Notes under the pieces: model-generated | The model's database searches: none | What the model saw: the letters and a program-made list of their open reading frames with translations, nothing else | Told to the model about the DNA's origin: nothing | NCBI RefSeq assembly: GCF_000337375.1 | Contig: NZ_AOJG01000017.1 | Coordinates: 100,771-139,348, forward strand | DNA: 38,578 nucleotides | DNA from: Halorubrum lipolyticum DSM 21995 | Lineage (GTDB): Archaea; Halobacteriota; Halobacteria; Halobacteriales; Haloferacaceae | Reading direction: 5' to 3' | Part shown: positions 14,404 to 22,253 of the stretch, one piece after another | How positions within the stretch are numbered: the first letter of the stretch is position 1 | How the letters are laid out: each line of letters starts with the position of its first letter | Translations under genes and position numbers: made by a program

Positions 14404-14590
14404 TAGTTATAAATCGATATGTGGTCGGCGTCGCCGGCGCTGCGCGCCGGCTGCAAGCGAGAGCGTCGCTCTCGCCCTGCGCACCTGTGAGCGCCCACCC
14501 GGCGCGAACAGCGTCGCGCGAGGTCGCCGCCGGCTGGGGCTTTGGAGGTCATCACCGCCGATCCGCAGTTACCGATCAGTTATAACTGAT
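14404..14590 (+). repeat. Structured repeat element, copy E2 (short form)
   Basis: A 187-nt relative of E1 between convergent genes, filling most of the 316-nt gap. Ends contain AGTTATAA in inverted orientation (TTATAA at 14407-14412 and 14580-14585). The core CTGGGGCTTTGGAGGT is at 14534-14549, followed as in E1 by TCACCG. Two perfect 19-nt hairpins, each 8 bp with a triloop, lie at 14433-14451 (loop TGC) and 14457-14475 (loop GTC). The internal blocks GAGGCTGGGG and CAAAGGGGC of the long copies are missing. It is a deleted or minimal version, with no coding potential. Confidence 0.75.
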
Positions 14591-14642
14591 CGACAAAATC
14601 ACGAAATCCGCGCTCCCTCAGGCCACCGTTCGCGTCCGACTC

Positions 14643-16043
14643 CTACTCCGCGTCGTTCGGGGTGGCTTCGGGCTCGCCGCCCGACTCGAACGCGTCGCCC
14701 TCGGCGACCGCGCCGTCCGCCTCCGCGCCGTCGAGGACGGTGACGCGCGCGGACATGATCCGGGTGTTGTCGACGCGCTCGATCCGGATCTGGATCTCGT
14801 CGAACTCGATCTCCTCGCCCTCCTCGACGAGGCGCCCGGCGCGGTTGAACACGAAGCCGGCGAGCGTCTCGAACTCCTCGCCCTCGGGGAGGTCGATCCC
14901 GAGCATCTCGTTGACCTCGTCGATGTTCACCTCGCCCTGCACGATCGCGACGTTGTCCTCTAAGAACTCCACCGGGGCCTCCTCGTCGCCCTCCAGGATC
15001 TCGCCGACGATCTCCTCGACCATGTCCTCCAAGGTGATGATCCCCTCCGTGGTCCCGAACTCGTCGATGACGGTGACCATCTGGAGGCGGTTGTCCTGCA
15101 TCTCCGCGAGCAGCTCGTCGGCGTTCTTCGACTCGGGGACGTGCAGCGTCGGCTTGACGACGCGCTCCAGCGAGGGCTCGCCCTCGGAGTAGCGCAGCTC
15201 GCGCACCAGGTCGCGCACGGTCACGACGCCGATGATGTTGTCGAGGTTCCCCTCGTAGACGGGGACGCGCTCGTGGTCGGCCTGGATGCACGTCTCGATC
15301 GCCTCCTCGACGGAGGAGTCCTTCGCGACCGCGGTGACGTCGAGGCGGGGCGTCATCACCTCCTTCGCGATGGTGTTGTTGAACCGGAAGATGCGGTCGA
15401 GCATCTCCCGCTCCTCCTCCTCGATGACCCCCTCGCGCTCGCCCGTCTCGATGATGTCCTGAATCTCGTCGCGGGTGACGTACGTCGACTCGATGGCGGC
15501 CGAACCGCCGATGACCTTGTTGACTCCCTTCACGATGTAGTCGAACAGAACGACGAGCGGGTACAGCGCGTACTCCGAGAGCTTCAGCGGGCGGGCGATC
15601 CGGAGCGCCCACGACTCGGTGTTCTCGACGGCGTACGACTTGGGTGCGCTCTCGCCGAAGATCAGCACGAGCGTCGTGATTCCGAACGTCGTCGCCAGCA
15701 CGGACTGACCGCTGGAGAGGAAGAAGCCGAACAGCGCGGTCGCGATGGAGGTCATCGCGACGTTGACGATGTTGTTACCGACGAGGATCGTCACCAGCAG
15801 CCGGTGGGGGTTCTCTTTCATGTCGCGGATCGTCTCCGCGCCCGAGACGCCCTCGTCGACGAGGCTGTCCACGCGGTGTTGTGGCAGCGAGAACATCGCG
15901 ATCTCCGACGAGGAGAAGAACGCGGACAGACCGATCAGCACCACGATCGCGAGGACGCCGAGGGCGATCACCGCGTTGTCCCCCGGCAGCGGCAGCTGTA
16001 GCAGATCGGTCGTCAGCGTGCTCGACGACAAGCCCATGTTCAT
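14643..16043 (-). CDS. CNNM/CorB-type membrane protein with CBS pair
   Basis: This 466-aa protein has an N-terminal DUF21 membrane domain (spans from about residue 24 to 160, including LSAFFSSSEIAMFSL and LVGNNIVNVAMTSIATALFG). Two CBS domains follow at about 210-330 (EVMTPRLDVTAVAKD and DEFGTTEGIITLEDMVEEI), and a C-terminal CorC_HlyC domain at about 350-440 (INEMLG-like VNEMLGIDLP, TLAGFVFNRAGR). Archaeal and bacterial relatives export Mg2+ or Co2+; the old name is hemolysin-related. CBS domains usually sense Mg-ATP. The acidic, Ala/Gly-rich tail is variable. It is convergent with the HEXXH gene, with E2 between them. Ion specificity is inferred. Confidence 0.9.
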   Translation of the reverse strand: MNMGLSSSTLTTDLLQLPLPGDNAVIALGVLAIVVLIGLSAFFSSSEIAMFSLPQHRVDSLVDEGVSGAETIRDMKENPHRLLVTILVGNNIVNVAMTSIATALFGFFLSSGQSVLATTFGITTLVLIFGESAPKSYAVENTESWALRIARPLKLSEYALYPLVVLFDYIVKGVNKVIGGSAAIESTYVTRDEIQDIIETGEREGVIEEEEREMLDRIFRFNNTIAKEVMTPRLDVTAVAKDSSVEEAIETCIQADHERVPVYEGNLDNIIGVVTVRDLVRELRYSEGEPSLERVVKPTLHVPESKNADELLAEMQDNRLQMVTVIDEFGTTEGIITLEDMVEEIVGEILEGDEEAPVEFLEDNVAIVQGEVNIDEVNEMLGIDLPEGEEFETLAGFVFNRAGRLVEEGEEIEFDEIQIRIERVDNTRIMSARVTVLDGAEADGAVAEGDAFESGGEPEATPNDAE

Positions 16044-16221
16044 TCGTCTTCCGTCGGCGGATGGTTAAAGGATTACCTTCGACGACCCGGGTCGCCGGAC
16101 GATCCGACGGATCGACGACGGAGTCGGCGGGCGAGCGGCGGGTCGCCGTCGACCGCGCGGGGAACGCACGGAGCGTGCCGGGGCCGACACGGTTACACGT
16201 CCCGCGGCCGAATCGACGCCC

Positions 16222-16482
16222 ATGACGAAGCCACAGATCACCCTGTACAGGCTGCAGGCGTGCCCCTTCTGCGAGCGGGTCGTCCGCACCCTGAACGAAC
16301 TGGGTCTGGAGTACCGATCGCGGTACGTCGAGCCGATGCACTCCGAGCGCAACGTCGTCAAGCGCGTCTCCGGGGCGCGCAGCGTCCCCGCCATCGTCGA
16401 CCGCGAGACGGGCGTGACGATGTCCGAGAGCGCGAACATCGTCGAGTACCTACAGGGGACCTACGGCGAGGGAGGTGCCTGA
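16222..16482 (+). CDS. Glutaredoxin-like protein
   Basis: An 86-aa thioredoxin-fold protein with the active-site motif CPFC at residues 15-18 (LYRLQACPFCERVVRTL). The cis-proline segment ARSVPAIVD and the glutathione-S-transferase-N-like end SESANIVEYLQGTYG are also visible. Haloarchaea lack glutathione and use gamma-glutamylcysteine, so the electron partner is probably that thiol or a thioredoxin. It starts an operon: the peroxiredoxin-like gene follows after one base and its ribosome-binding site lies inside this gene. Redox function is well supported by both cysteines; the target is unknown. Confidence 0.9.
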   Translation: MTKPQITLYRLQACPFCERVVRTLNELGLEYRSRYVEPMHSERNVVKRVSGARSVPAIVDRETGVTMSESANIVEYLQGTYGEGGA

Positions 16483-16483
16483 G

Positions 16484-16993
16484 ATGGTCGACTTCGACGT
16501 CGTCTCCCTGCCCGAGACGGAGCACGTCGCCGAGGGCGACACGGCGCCCGACTTCACCCGCCCCCTCGTCGACGACGAGTACTGGGAGGACCGCGCGCTC
16601 GGCGAGGTCGTCGACGGGCCGACGCTCCTGCTGTTCCACCCGATGGACGGCGCCTTCCAGGGGACGTACCTCTACAACACGGTCGACGACCACGGCTGGG
16701 CCGACGACCTCGACGTGATCGGCCTCTCCATCTCCACGCCGTACGCCCACAAGCGCCTGCTCGCCGAGCGCGCCGACGGCGTCCGGATCTTCTCCGATCC
16801 GGGCGCGGGCGTGATCGAGGAGTACGGCCTCGCACACGACATCGACGGTATGACCGGAATCACCGAGTCGCGGCCGGCCGTCTTCCTCCTCGACGCCGAC
16901 CGCACCGTCGAGTTCGCGTGGGTCGCGAGCGAACACCCCGATTTCCCGGACGCCGAGGCGCTCGACGACGCGGTCGAACGGCTCGTCGACTGA
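16484..16993 (+). CDS. Peroxiredoxin-like protein lacking all cysteines
   Basis: A 169-aa AhpC/TSA-fold protein: EGDTAPDFTRPLV at the front, the strand TLLLFHPMDGAFQG, then DVIGLSISTPYAHKRLLAER and the beta hairpin SRPAVFLLDADRTVEFAWVA. In true peroxiredoxins the residue after the FxPxxFT turn is the peroxidatic Cys; here that stretch reads GAFQGTYLYN and the whole protein has no Cys. It cannot be a normal peroxidase by itself. A GGAGGT Shine-Dalgarno (16471-16476) with 7-nt spacing selects ATG 16484 over the upstream GTG. It is coupled to the glutaredoxin gene. The role may be binding or chaperone-like; that is an inference. Confidence 0.85.
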   Translation: MVDFDVVSLPETEHVAEGDTAPDFTRPLVDDEYWEDRALGEVVDGPTLLLFHPMDGAFQGTYLYNTVDDHGWADDLDVIGLSISTPYAHKRLLAERADGVRIFSDPGAGVIEEYGLAHDIDGMTGITESRPAVFLLDADRTVEFAWVASEHPDFPDAEALDDAVERLVD

Positions 16994-17069
16994 GTCGGAA
17001 CGAGACGGGAGGCCGGTCCGCGTTGCCCTACTCGTCACCCTTTTTCGCGACCGCCACGAACGGGGAGCC

Positions 17070-17675
17070 GTGACAACGGACAGCGATGCCCTCCGACGAG
17101 CCGTTGAGGCGATCGCCGAGGGCGACCTCGTGGTCTACCCGACGGAGACGGTGTACGGGCTCGGCGCCGACGCCCTCGACCCCGCCGCCGTCGAACGGGT
17201 GTTCGAACTGAAGGGCCGAGAGCGCTCGAACCCGCTCTCGCTCGGCGTTCCGAGCGTCGACGCCGCGCTTCGCTACACGAGGCCCACCGAGTTCGCGGTC
17301 GCGTTCGCTCGGGCCTTCCTCCCCGGCCCGGTGACGGTGATCGTCGAGCGGGGGGACGCGGTTCCGGACGCGCTCACTGCCGGGCGCGACCGGGTCGGGA
17401 TTCGCGTGCCGGACCACCCGATCGCCCGCGACCTGCTCCGGGAGACCGGACCGCTCACCGCGACGAGCGCGAACGTCTCCGGGCGCGGGAGCGTCACCCA
17501 CCCCGACGACCTCGACGACCGGATCCGCGAGGGGGTCGCGGCCGTCGTCGACGGCGGCGAGACGCCCGGCACCGAAAGCACCGTCGTCGACCCCGAGACG
17601 AGGACGATCCACCGGCGCGGCGCGATGGCCGGCGCGATCGAGGCGTGGCTGGACGACCCGCCGGTGGACGGATAG
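17070..17675 (+). CDS. L-threonylcarbamoyladenylate synthase (YrdC/Sua5 family)
   Basis: This 201-aa cytosolic enzyme makes threonylcarbamoyl-AMP from threonine, bicarbonate and ATP, the first step of the t6A37 modification in ANN-decoding tRNAs (completed by the KEOPS complex in archaea). The family blocks are complete: YPTETVYGLGADA, LKGRERSNPLSL, LPGPVTVIVERG, VGIRVPDHPIARDLL and ATSANVSGRGS. It consists of the YrdC domain only, without the C-terminal Sua5 domain. The start is a GTG (17070), preceded by GGGGAG. The T-run CCCTTTTTCGCG at 17038-17049 could act as terminator of the redox operon or as promoter here. Confidence 0.95.
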   Translation: MTTDSDALRRAVEAIAEGDLVVYPTETVYGLGADALDPAAVERVFELKGRERSNPLSLGVPSVDAALRYTRPTEFAVAFARAFLPGPVTVIVERGDAVPDALTAGRDRVGIRVPDHPIARDLLRETGPLTATSANVSGRGSVTHPDDLDDRIREGVAAVVDGGETPGTESTVVDPETRTIHRRGAMAGAIEAWLDDPPVDG

Positions 17676-17691
17676 AAGAGTCGACGACCGT

Positions 17692-17958
17692 TCAGACCGA
17701 CAGTTCGCCCTTCGCTTTGATCACGTCGAGCTCCGCGGCGTCGACCGTGTCGACGTCGAGCCAGTGGGGGACGTACTCGCGTTTGTCGTACGCCTCGCGC
17801 TCGTCTTCGGTGCCGACGGTACACCAGAGCTGGGGCTCGTCCGGGCCGTGCCAGCCGCCCTGGACGTTGATGCCGAAACACACCAGCTCCTCGCCCTCGT
17901 ACTCGATCACCGCGTCCCGCCGGATCCCGGGGTCGCCGCGAATGATGAGGTGTTGCAT
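17692..17958 (-). CDS. Conserved haloarchaeal protein (HAH_0734-like)
   Basis: An 88-aa soluble protein starting MQHLIIRGDPGIRRDAVIEY, with the aromatic/His-rich segment QGGWHGPDEPQLWCTVGTE and the block KREYVPHWLDVD. I recall a short haloarchaeal family with this pattern (HAH_0734); function unknown. The density of Trp, His and Cys in the middle suggests a small beta-rich domain, possibly ligand-binding, but nothing catalytic can be assigned. I choose this ATG because upstream sequence in frame is antisense to the ABCE1 gene. It is convergent with the YrdC gene and lies 80 nt downstream of the ABCE1 stop in the same direction, so it may be read through from that operon. Confidence 0.75.
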   Translation of the reverse strand: MQHLIIRGDPGIRRDAVIEYEGEELVCFGINVQGGWHGPDEPQLWCTVGTEDEREAYDKREYVPHWLDVDTVDAAELDVIKAKGELSV

Positions 17959-18038
17959 ACCCCGTCGTTTGCGGGTTCCGTGCTTAATCGCTTCGATACG
18001 CCGGATCGCTCGGCGGTGACCGGTGGACGTGAACGCCG

Positions 18039-19859
18039 TCAGCCGGAGTAGTAGTACTCGCCCTCGCGCTTCTGTGAGCTGTCGAGCTGCGAGCCCGGCT
18101 TGTTGATCCGCGGGCGACCCGTCCGCTCGTCGCGTCGGAAGGTGATGTCGAGGTCGGCGAGGAACTCGTTCATCCCGTCGCGCATCTCCTGTGGCGGGGT
18201 CGCGTGGCCGCGCTCGGCCGGCTCGCCGTCGAACACCATCAGGCGGTCCGCGAGGAGGTCGATCATGTAGATGTCGTGGTCGATCACCATCACGGTCGCG
18301 TCGTGGTTCTCCGCGTAGCGGCGAATGGCGGTCGTCGCGCGCACCCGCTGTTCGACGTCGAGGTGTGCGGAGGGCTCGTCGAGGAGGTAGAGGTCGGCGT
18401 CCTCGGAGAGACACGCCGCGATGGCGACGCGCTGGCGCTCCCCGCCCGAGAGGTCCGAGAGGTTCTGTTCCATCACGCGGTCGAGCTGGAGCGGCTGGGC
18501 GATCTCCGTGTTCCAGTAGGAGCTGCCGAACTCGTCGGTGATGGAGGAGAGGAACGCGTCGACGCGCATCGGCTGGTCGATCTCGATGTACTGCGGCTTG
18601 TACGCGATGTCGAGCGCGAAGTCGAGTTCGCCGTCGTCCGGCTCCAGCGACCCGGCGAACAGCTTCGCGAGCGTCGACTTCCCGATCCCGTTCGGGCCGA
18701 CCACGCCGAGCACCTCGGAGCGGTTGATCGCGCCGCCCTCGACGTGTAGCTCGAACTCGCCCTCGCCGTACGACTTCGAGAGCTCGGGGTACTCGATCAG
18801 CGTCTCGCTCCGCGAGGCGACCCGCGGGGCGTGCTCCTCGAAGGTGATCGCGGACGGCCGGATCCGCATGTTCTCGTTGTTGAGGTACCCCTTCAGGTAC
18901 TCGTTGATCCCGTTGCGGACCGACTTGGGGTCCGTGACGACGCCGTACGCACCGGGCTCCCCGTACGCGACGTGGAGGGTGTCGGCCAACAGGTCGAGGA
19001 TGGCGAGGTCGTGTTCGACGACGAGCATCGAGCGCTCGGCGGCGTCGTCGTCCGCCAGTTCGCGGATGAGCCGGGCGACGATCATCCGCTGGCCGATGTC
19101 GAGGTACGGCGTGATCTCGTCGAGGAAGTAGAAGTCGGCGTCGCGCGCGAGACACGCCGCAATGGCGACGCGCTGGAGCTCGCCGCCGGAGATGGAGTCG
19201 ATGTCCTGGTCCATCACCGGACGGATGTTGAGCCGGTCGATCAGCTCGTCGAGCGCGCCGCGCTCGTCGGTTCGCTCCAACAGCTCGCGGGTGTTGCCGT
19301 CGAACTGGTTCGGGATCTGGTCGACGTACTGCGGCTTGCGGGCCACCGTCACGTCGCCCTCTTTCAGCGATTGGAGGTAGTTCTGGAGCCCGGTGCCGCG
19401 GAACCGGTCGAGCACGCGCTCCCAGTCGCCGTCGGCCTCGTGGTCGCCGAGGTTCGGGACCATCTCGCCGGCGAGCGCGTGGACCGCCGTCGACTTCCCG
19501 ATCCCGTTCGGACCGAGGATGCCGGTGACGTTGCCCGGCTCCGGGGTCGGAAGCCCGTACAGCGAGAAGGCGTTATCGCCGTAGCGGTGGACCGGCTCCT
19601 CGTCGAGCTCGGAGGGGAGATTGATGATCTCGATCGCGTCGAAGGGGCACTTCTCGACGCAGATCCCGCAGGTCTCGCCGAGGCAGATCTCCTCGGAGAT
19701 GTGGATCTGGTCCGGGTCGCCCTCGACGGCGTCCTCGCCGCGTTCCGTGATACACTCCTTGCCCGTCCGGTTGGGCGGACAGTAGTTCGCGCACTCGTAG
19801 TTACACCGGTCGGGCTGACACCGATCGAGGTCCACGACCGCGATACTGTCGTCCGCCAT
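18039..19859 (-). CDS. Ribosome recycling ATPase ABCE1 (Rli1)
   Basis: This 606-aa essential archaeal/eukaryotic ABC-type ATPase splits ribosomes after termination together with aRF1/Pelota. Two [4Fe-4S] clusters are at the N-terminus: C-x4-C-x3-C-x3-CP (CQPDRCNYECANYCP) and C-x4-C-x2-C-x3-CP (CLGETCGICVEKCP). Each nucleotide-binding half has a Walker A (GPNGIGKST), a signature (SGGELQR and SGGERQR) and a Walker B (FLDEITPYLD and LLDEPSAHLD). The hinge and the C-terminal INKPGSQLD block are typical. I start at MADDSIAVVDLDRCQ. The upstream membrane-protein gene stops one base before this ATG, so they form one operon. Confidence 0.96.
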   Translation of the reverse strand: MADDSIAVVDLDRCQPDRCNYECANYCPPNRTGKECITERGEDAVEGDPDQIHISEEICLGETCGICVEKCPFDAIEIINLPSELDEEPVHRYGDNAFSLYGLPTPEPGNVTGILGPNGIGKSTAVHALAGEMVPNLGDHEADGDWERVLDRFRGTGLQNYLQSLKEGDVTVARKPQYVDQIPNQFDGNTRELLERTDERGALDELIDRLNIRPVMDQDIDSISGGELQRVAIAACLARDADFYFLDEITPYLDIGQRMIVARLIRELADDDAAERSMLVVEHDLAILDLLADTLHVAYGEPGAYGVVTDPKSVRNGINEYLKGYLNNENMRIRPSAITFEEHAPRVASRSETLIEYPELSKSYGEGEFELHVEGGAINRSEVLGVVGPNGIGKSTLAKLFAGSLEPDDGELDFALDIAYKPQYIEIDQPMRVDAFLSSITDEFGSSYWNTEIAQPLQLDRVMEQNLSDLSGGERQRVAIAACLSEDADLYLLDEPSAHLDVEQRVRATTAIRRYAENHDATVMVIDHDIYMIDLLADRLMVFDGEPAERGHATPPQEMRDGMNEFLADLDITFRRDERTGRPRINKPGSQLDSSQKREGEYYYSG

Positions 19860-19860
19860 C

Positions 19861-20169
19861 TCAGGCCACCAGTTGGACGCCGGCCGTCGCAAGCACGGTG
19901 TAGCTGATGAACCACAGCGTGAACGTCAGAAACGCCACGTAGAGGTTGTCCTTCACTCCGAAGTCGCCGACGCCGATCACCTTGTACAGCGGATACTGGA
20001 CGAGCACGAACGCGCCCATCACCAGCACGACGGTGGTACTGGCGGCATCGACCGGATCCGTCCCGACGTACGCGGCCGAGACGACGCCGGCGGCGATCCC
20101 CGCGAGACAGCAGATCGTCGTGACGACCACGCTTCGGGTATGGCCCGATATCCCCGAGTCGTCGCTCAT
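19861..20169 (-). CDS. EMC6-like membrane protein
   Basis: A 102-aa protein with three hydrophobic segments (about residues 11-32, 40-60 and 76-98) and short hydrophilic links, resembling the archaeal EMC6-like family, distant kin of a subunit of the eukaryotic ER membrane complex. It begins MSDDSGISGHTRS; the longer reading upstream is rejected because it is Arg/Pro-rich and unlike a membrane protein N-terminus. Its stop is one base from the ABCE1 ATG. The pairing of a candidate membrane-insertion factor with a ribosome-recycling ATPase is suggestive, but co-function is inferred only from the operon. Confidence 0.75.
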   Translation of the reverse strand: MSDDSGISGHTRSVVVTTICCLAGIAAGVVSAAYVGTDPVDAASTTVVLVMGAFVLVQYPLYKVIGVGDFGVKDNLYVAFLTFTLWFISYTVLATAGVQLVA

Positions 20170-20304
20170 ACCAGTCGATCCGCGAGCGCAGGTGAAAAGC
20201 CGTTCGTTCCGTCCGGCGGGCCGTCTCGGTGGCCTACCGATCGAGACGCTGCCCGCGGTCGAGCCCGGCAGCCGGCCGGTCCGCGAAGCGCGCGCGAGCG
20301 CCAT

Positions 20305-20377
20305 CGCTGACTGACTGGTCAGTCCAGCGGGAGATTACCAGAAAAAATTGCTGGTTATTGCGACGGCAACCAGCAAT
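20305..20377. promoter_or_regulatory. Two inverted repeats in the divergent control region
   Basis: Between the EMC6-like gene and the winged-helix gene. The first repeat is CGCTGACTGA with TCAGTCCAGCG (20305-20314 and 20319-20329), 10 bp with one bulged C. The second is a perfect 10-bp repeat ATTGCTGGTT with AACCAGCAAT (20347-20356 and 20368-20377), 11 nt apart and next to an A-tract. Arms about two helical turns apart centre to centre fit an operator for a dimeric winged-helix protein, possibly the product of the gene 86 nt downstream. Confidence 0.55.
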
Positions 20378-20429
20378 AAACACCGGTATCTGGAACAAAA
20401 CCCCCGATCGAACGGGGTGACGCATCAAC

Positions 20430-20436
20430 ATTTATG
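20430..20436 (+). promoter_or_regulatory. TATA box of the winged-helix gene
   Basis: ATTTATG within CAACATTTATGACGG, 26-33 nt before the ATG at 20463. Confidence 0.65.
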
Positions 20437-20462
20437 ACGGTGTGCGGTTTCGATTCGTAACG

Positions 20463-20744
20463 ATGGAAGGAACCCAAACGGAGGGGCTCGACGACCTCCC
20501 GCCGAGCGCCAAGCTCGTCTTCAAGGTGCTCGAGTACAACGGGCCGTTGACCCAGAAGGGGATCGTCCAAGAGTCGATGCTGTCGGCCCGAACCGTCCGC
20601 TACGCGCTCGAACGCTTGGAGGGGATCGGTGTCGTCGACGAGGACGTGTACTTCGCGGACGCCCGGCAGAACCTCTACAAGCTCACCGAGCCGGCACAGG
20701 AGTTCACCGGCGACGAGAGCGACGCCTCCTGTACCGCCGACTGA
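20463..20744 (+). CDS. Winged-helix transcriptional regulator (MarR/TrmB-like)
   Basis: A 93-aa single-domain winged helix: helix 1 SAKLVFKVLEYN, helix 2 LTQKGIVQES, recognition helix SARTVRYALERLEGIGV, and the wing VDEDVYFADARQNLYKL. The tail is short and acidic with one Cys. I recall near-identical proteins across haloarchaea, annotated as MarR or TrmB-like, without a known regulon. I choose MEGTQTEGLDD over the Met 21 nt upstream because the TATA box is then at the right distance. A pair of inverted repeats lies upstream and may be its own operator. Confidence 0.85.
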   Translation: MEGTQTEGLDDLPPSAKLVFKVLEYNGPLTQKGIVQESMLSARTVRYALERLEGIGVVDEDVYFADARQNLYKLTEPAQEFTGDESDASCTAD

Positions 20745-20760
20745 CTGCGTCTCTCATCTT

Positions 20761-21081
20761 CTACCGGCCGCTCTCTTCGGACAGGTCCCGGGCACCTCTC
20801 GCGGCCTCGGCGACGGTGAGCGCGATGGCGACGAGCAGCGCGAACGTCGCCGCCAGCACGAACGCCAACAGGAGGAACCACACGTCCGGACCGAACAGCG
20901 GGTAGTCCCGGGTGTCGATCACCGGTCCGAGGAGCTCCAGCGTCCGGACCGCGTACAGGAGGACCGCGAAGAGCGCGCCGACGACGAGCCCGACGCGGGC
21001 GTTCCGGTAGAACGCCAGCGATTCCAAGAGCACGAGCATCGGCGGTTTGGTCGACCGGTCGACCGAGCTATCGTCGCTCAC
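20761..21081 (-). CDS. Two-span membrane protein
   Basis: A 106-aa protein with a hydrophilic N-terminus (MSDDSSVDRSTKPP), a first membrane helix at about 29-47 (RVGLVVGALFAVLLYAVRTL), an extracellular-type loop with PLFGPDVW, and a second helix at about 67-93. I do not recognise the family. It is convergent with the winged-helix gene, with only 16 nt between the stops, and divergent from the dehydrogenase gene. No functional claim can be made. Confidence 0.7.
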   Translation of the reverse strand: MSDDSSVDRSTKPPMLVLLESLAFYRNARVGLVVGALFAVLLYAVRTLELLGPVIDTRDYPLFGPDVWFLLLAFVLAATFALLVAIALTVAEAARGARDLSEESGR

Positions 21082-21251
21082 GGGCGCCCTAGCGAGCGCG
21101 CGCGCAAAGAGTCATCGAAAGCCGAGCCGGACGGATCGAAGAACGAAGCGGAGAGAGGTGACCGGACGTGAGTGTCACGATCGAAAATTGGTGTCTCAGG
21201 AGCTGAAAACGCGAGAAAGCCGTCAAGTAGGCGGAGGGCAAACGACCGGGC

Positions 21252-22226
21252 ATGGCCAGAGTCGTGCTGTCGGCGTTCCCGATGATCGATCCGGAGACGT
21301 ACCGCGAGGTCCTCGACGAGGCGGTCGACGAGCCCGTCGAGATCGAAGTCGCCGAACTCGGGTCGACCGAGAACCTGATCGAGGCGGCGGGGGGCGCCGA
21401 CGCGGTCGTGACGGACATCAACACGCCGGTCACCGCCGAGGCGCTCGACGCGCTGGGCCTCCGAGTGGTCGTCCGGTCGGCCGTCGGCGTGGACAACATC
21501 GACGTCGAGGCCGCCGCCGCCAAGGGCGTCACCGTCACCCGCGTCCCCGACTACTGCACCGACGAGGTGGCGACGCACTCCGTCTCGCTGCTTCTCAGTT
21601 GCCTCCGCTCGTTGAAGCGGTACGACGACGATGTCACCGACGGCGGTTGGAACTGGGAGGCCGGGCGACCGATCCGTCGCGTGAGCGCGTCGACCGTCGG
21701 GTTCGTCTCGTTCGGTCCGATCGCGCAGCGGGCGGCCGAACAGCTCTCCGGGTTCGGCGCCGACCTCGTCGCCTACGACCCGTTCGTCGAGGCCGACGAG
21801 ATGGCGGAGTTCGGCGTCGAGAAGGCGGCGTTCGACGAGCTGTTCGACCGCGCCGACCACGTCGGCGTCTACGCGCCGCTGACGGACGCGACCCGGGGAA
21901 TGGTCGACGCCGACGCGCTCGACCGCCTCGACGAGGACTCGGTGGTCGTGAACGTGAGCCGCGGGCCGGTCGTGGACGCCGACGCGCTGCTCGACGCGCT
22001 GGAGGCGGGGGCGATCAAGGGCGCCGGCCTCGACGTGCTCGCCGAGGAACCGCCGGAGGACGACCCGCTCGTCGGTCGCGACGACACGGTCGTCACGCCG
22101 CACGCCGCGTGGTACAGCGAAGAGGCCCGCGACGACTTGAACCGGAGCGGCGCCGCCGACGTGGCGGCCGTGCTCAACGGGGAGATCCCGGAAGGGCGGG
22201 TCGATCCGGAGGCCGACTGGCTGTAG
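21252..22226 (+). CDS. D-isomer 2-hydroxyacid dehydrogenase (CtBP-like)
   Basis: This 324-aa NAD-dependent oxidoreductase reduces 2-keto acids or oxidises D-2-hydroxy acids. The catalytic triad of the family is visible: Arg in VVNVSRGPVVD, Glu in LAEEPPEDDP and His in VVTPHAAWYSEEA. The HAAWYSE form of the last block is typical of the C-terminal-binding-protein subgroup. The nucleotide-binding turn reads VGFVSFGPIAQRAA, where Ser replaces the usual second Gly of GxGxxG; NAD binding probably survives. The first block VRSAVGVDNIDVEAA is standard. Substrate unknown. Confidence 0.88.
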   Translation: MARVVLSAFPMIDPETYREVLDEAVDEPVEIEVAELGSTENLIEAAGGADAVVTDINTPVTAEALDALGLRVVVRSAVGVDNIDVEAAAAKGVTVTRVPDYCTDEVATHSVSLLLSCLRSLKRYDDDVTDGGWNWEAGRPIRRVSASTVGFVSFGPIAQRAAEQLSGFGADLVAYDPFVEADEMAEFGVEKAAFDELFDRADHVGVYAPLTDATRGMVDADALDRLDEDSVVVNVSRGPVVDADALLDALEAGAIKGAGLDVLAEEPPEDDPLVGRDDTVVTPHAAWYSEEARDDLNRSGAADVAAVLNGEIPEGRVDPEADWL

Positions 22227-22253
22227 CGGGGAAAGCCGCGACCGCGGACGTGG

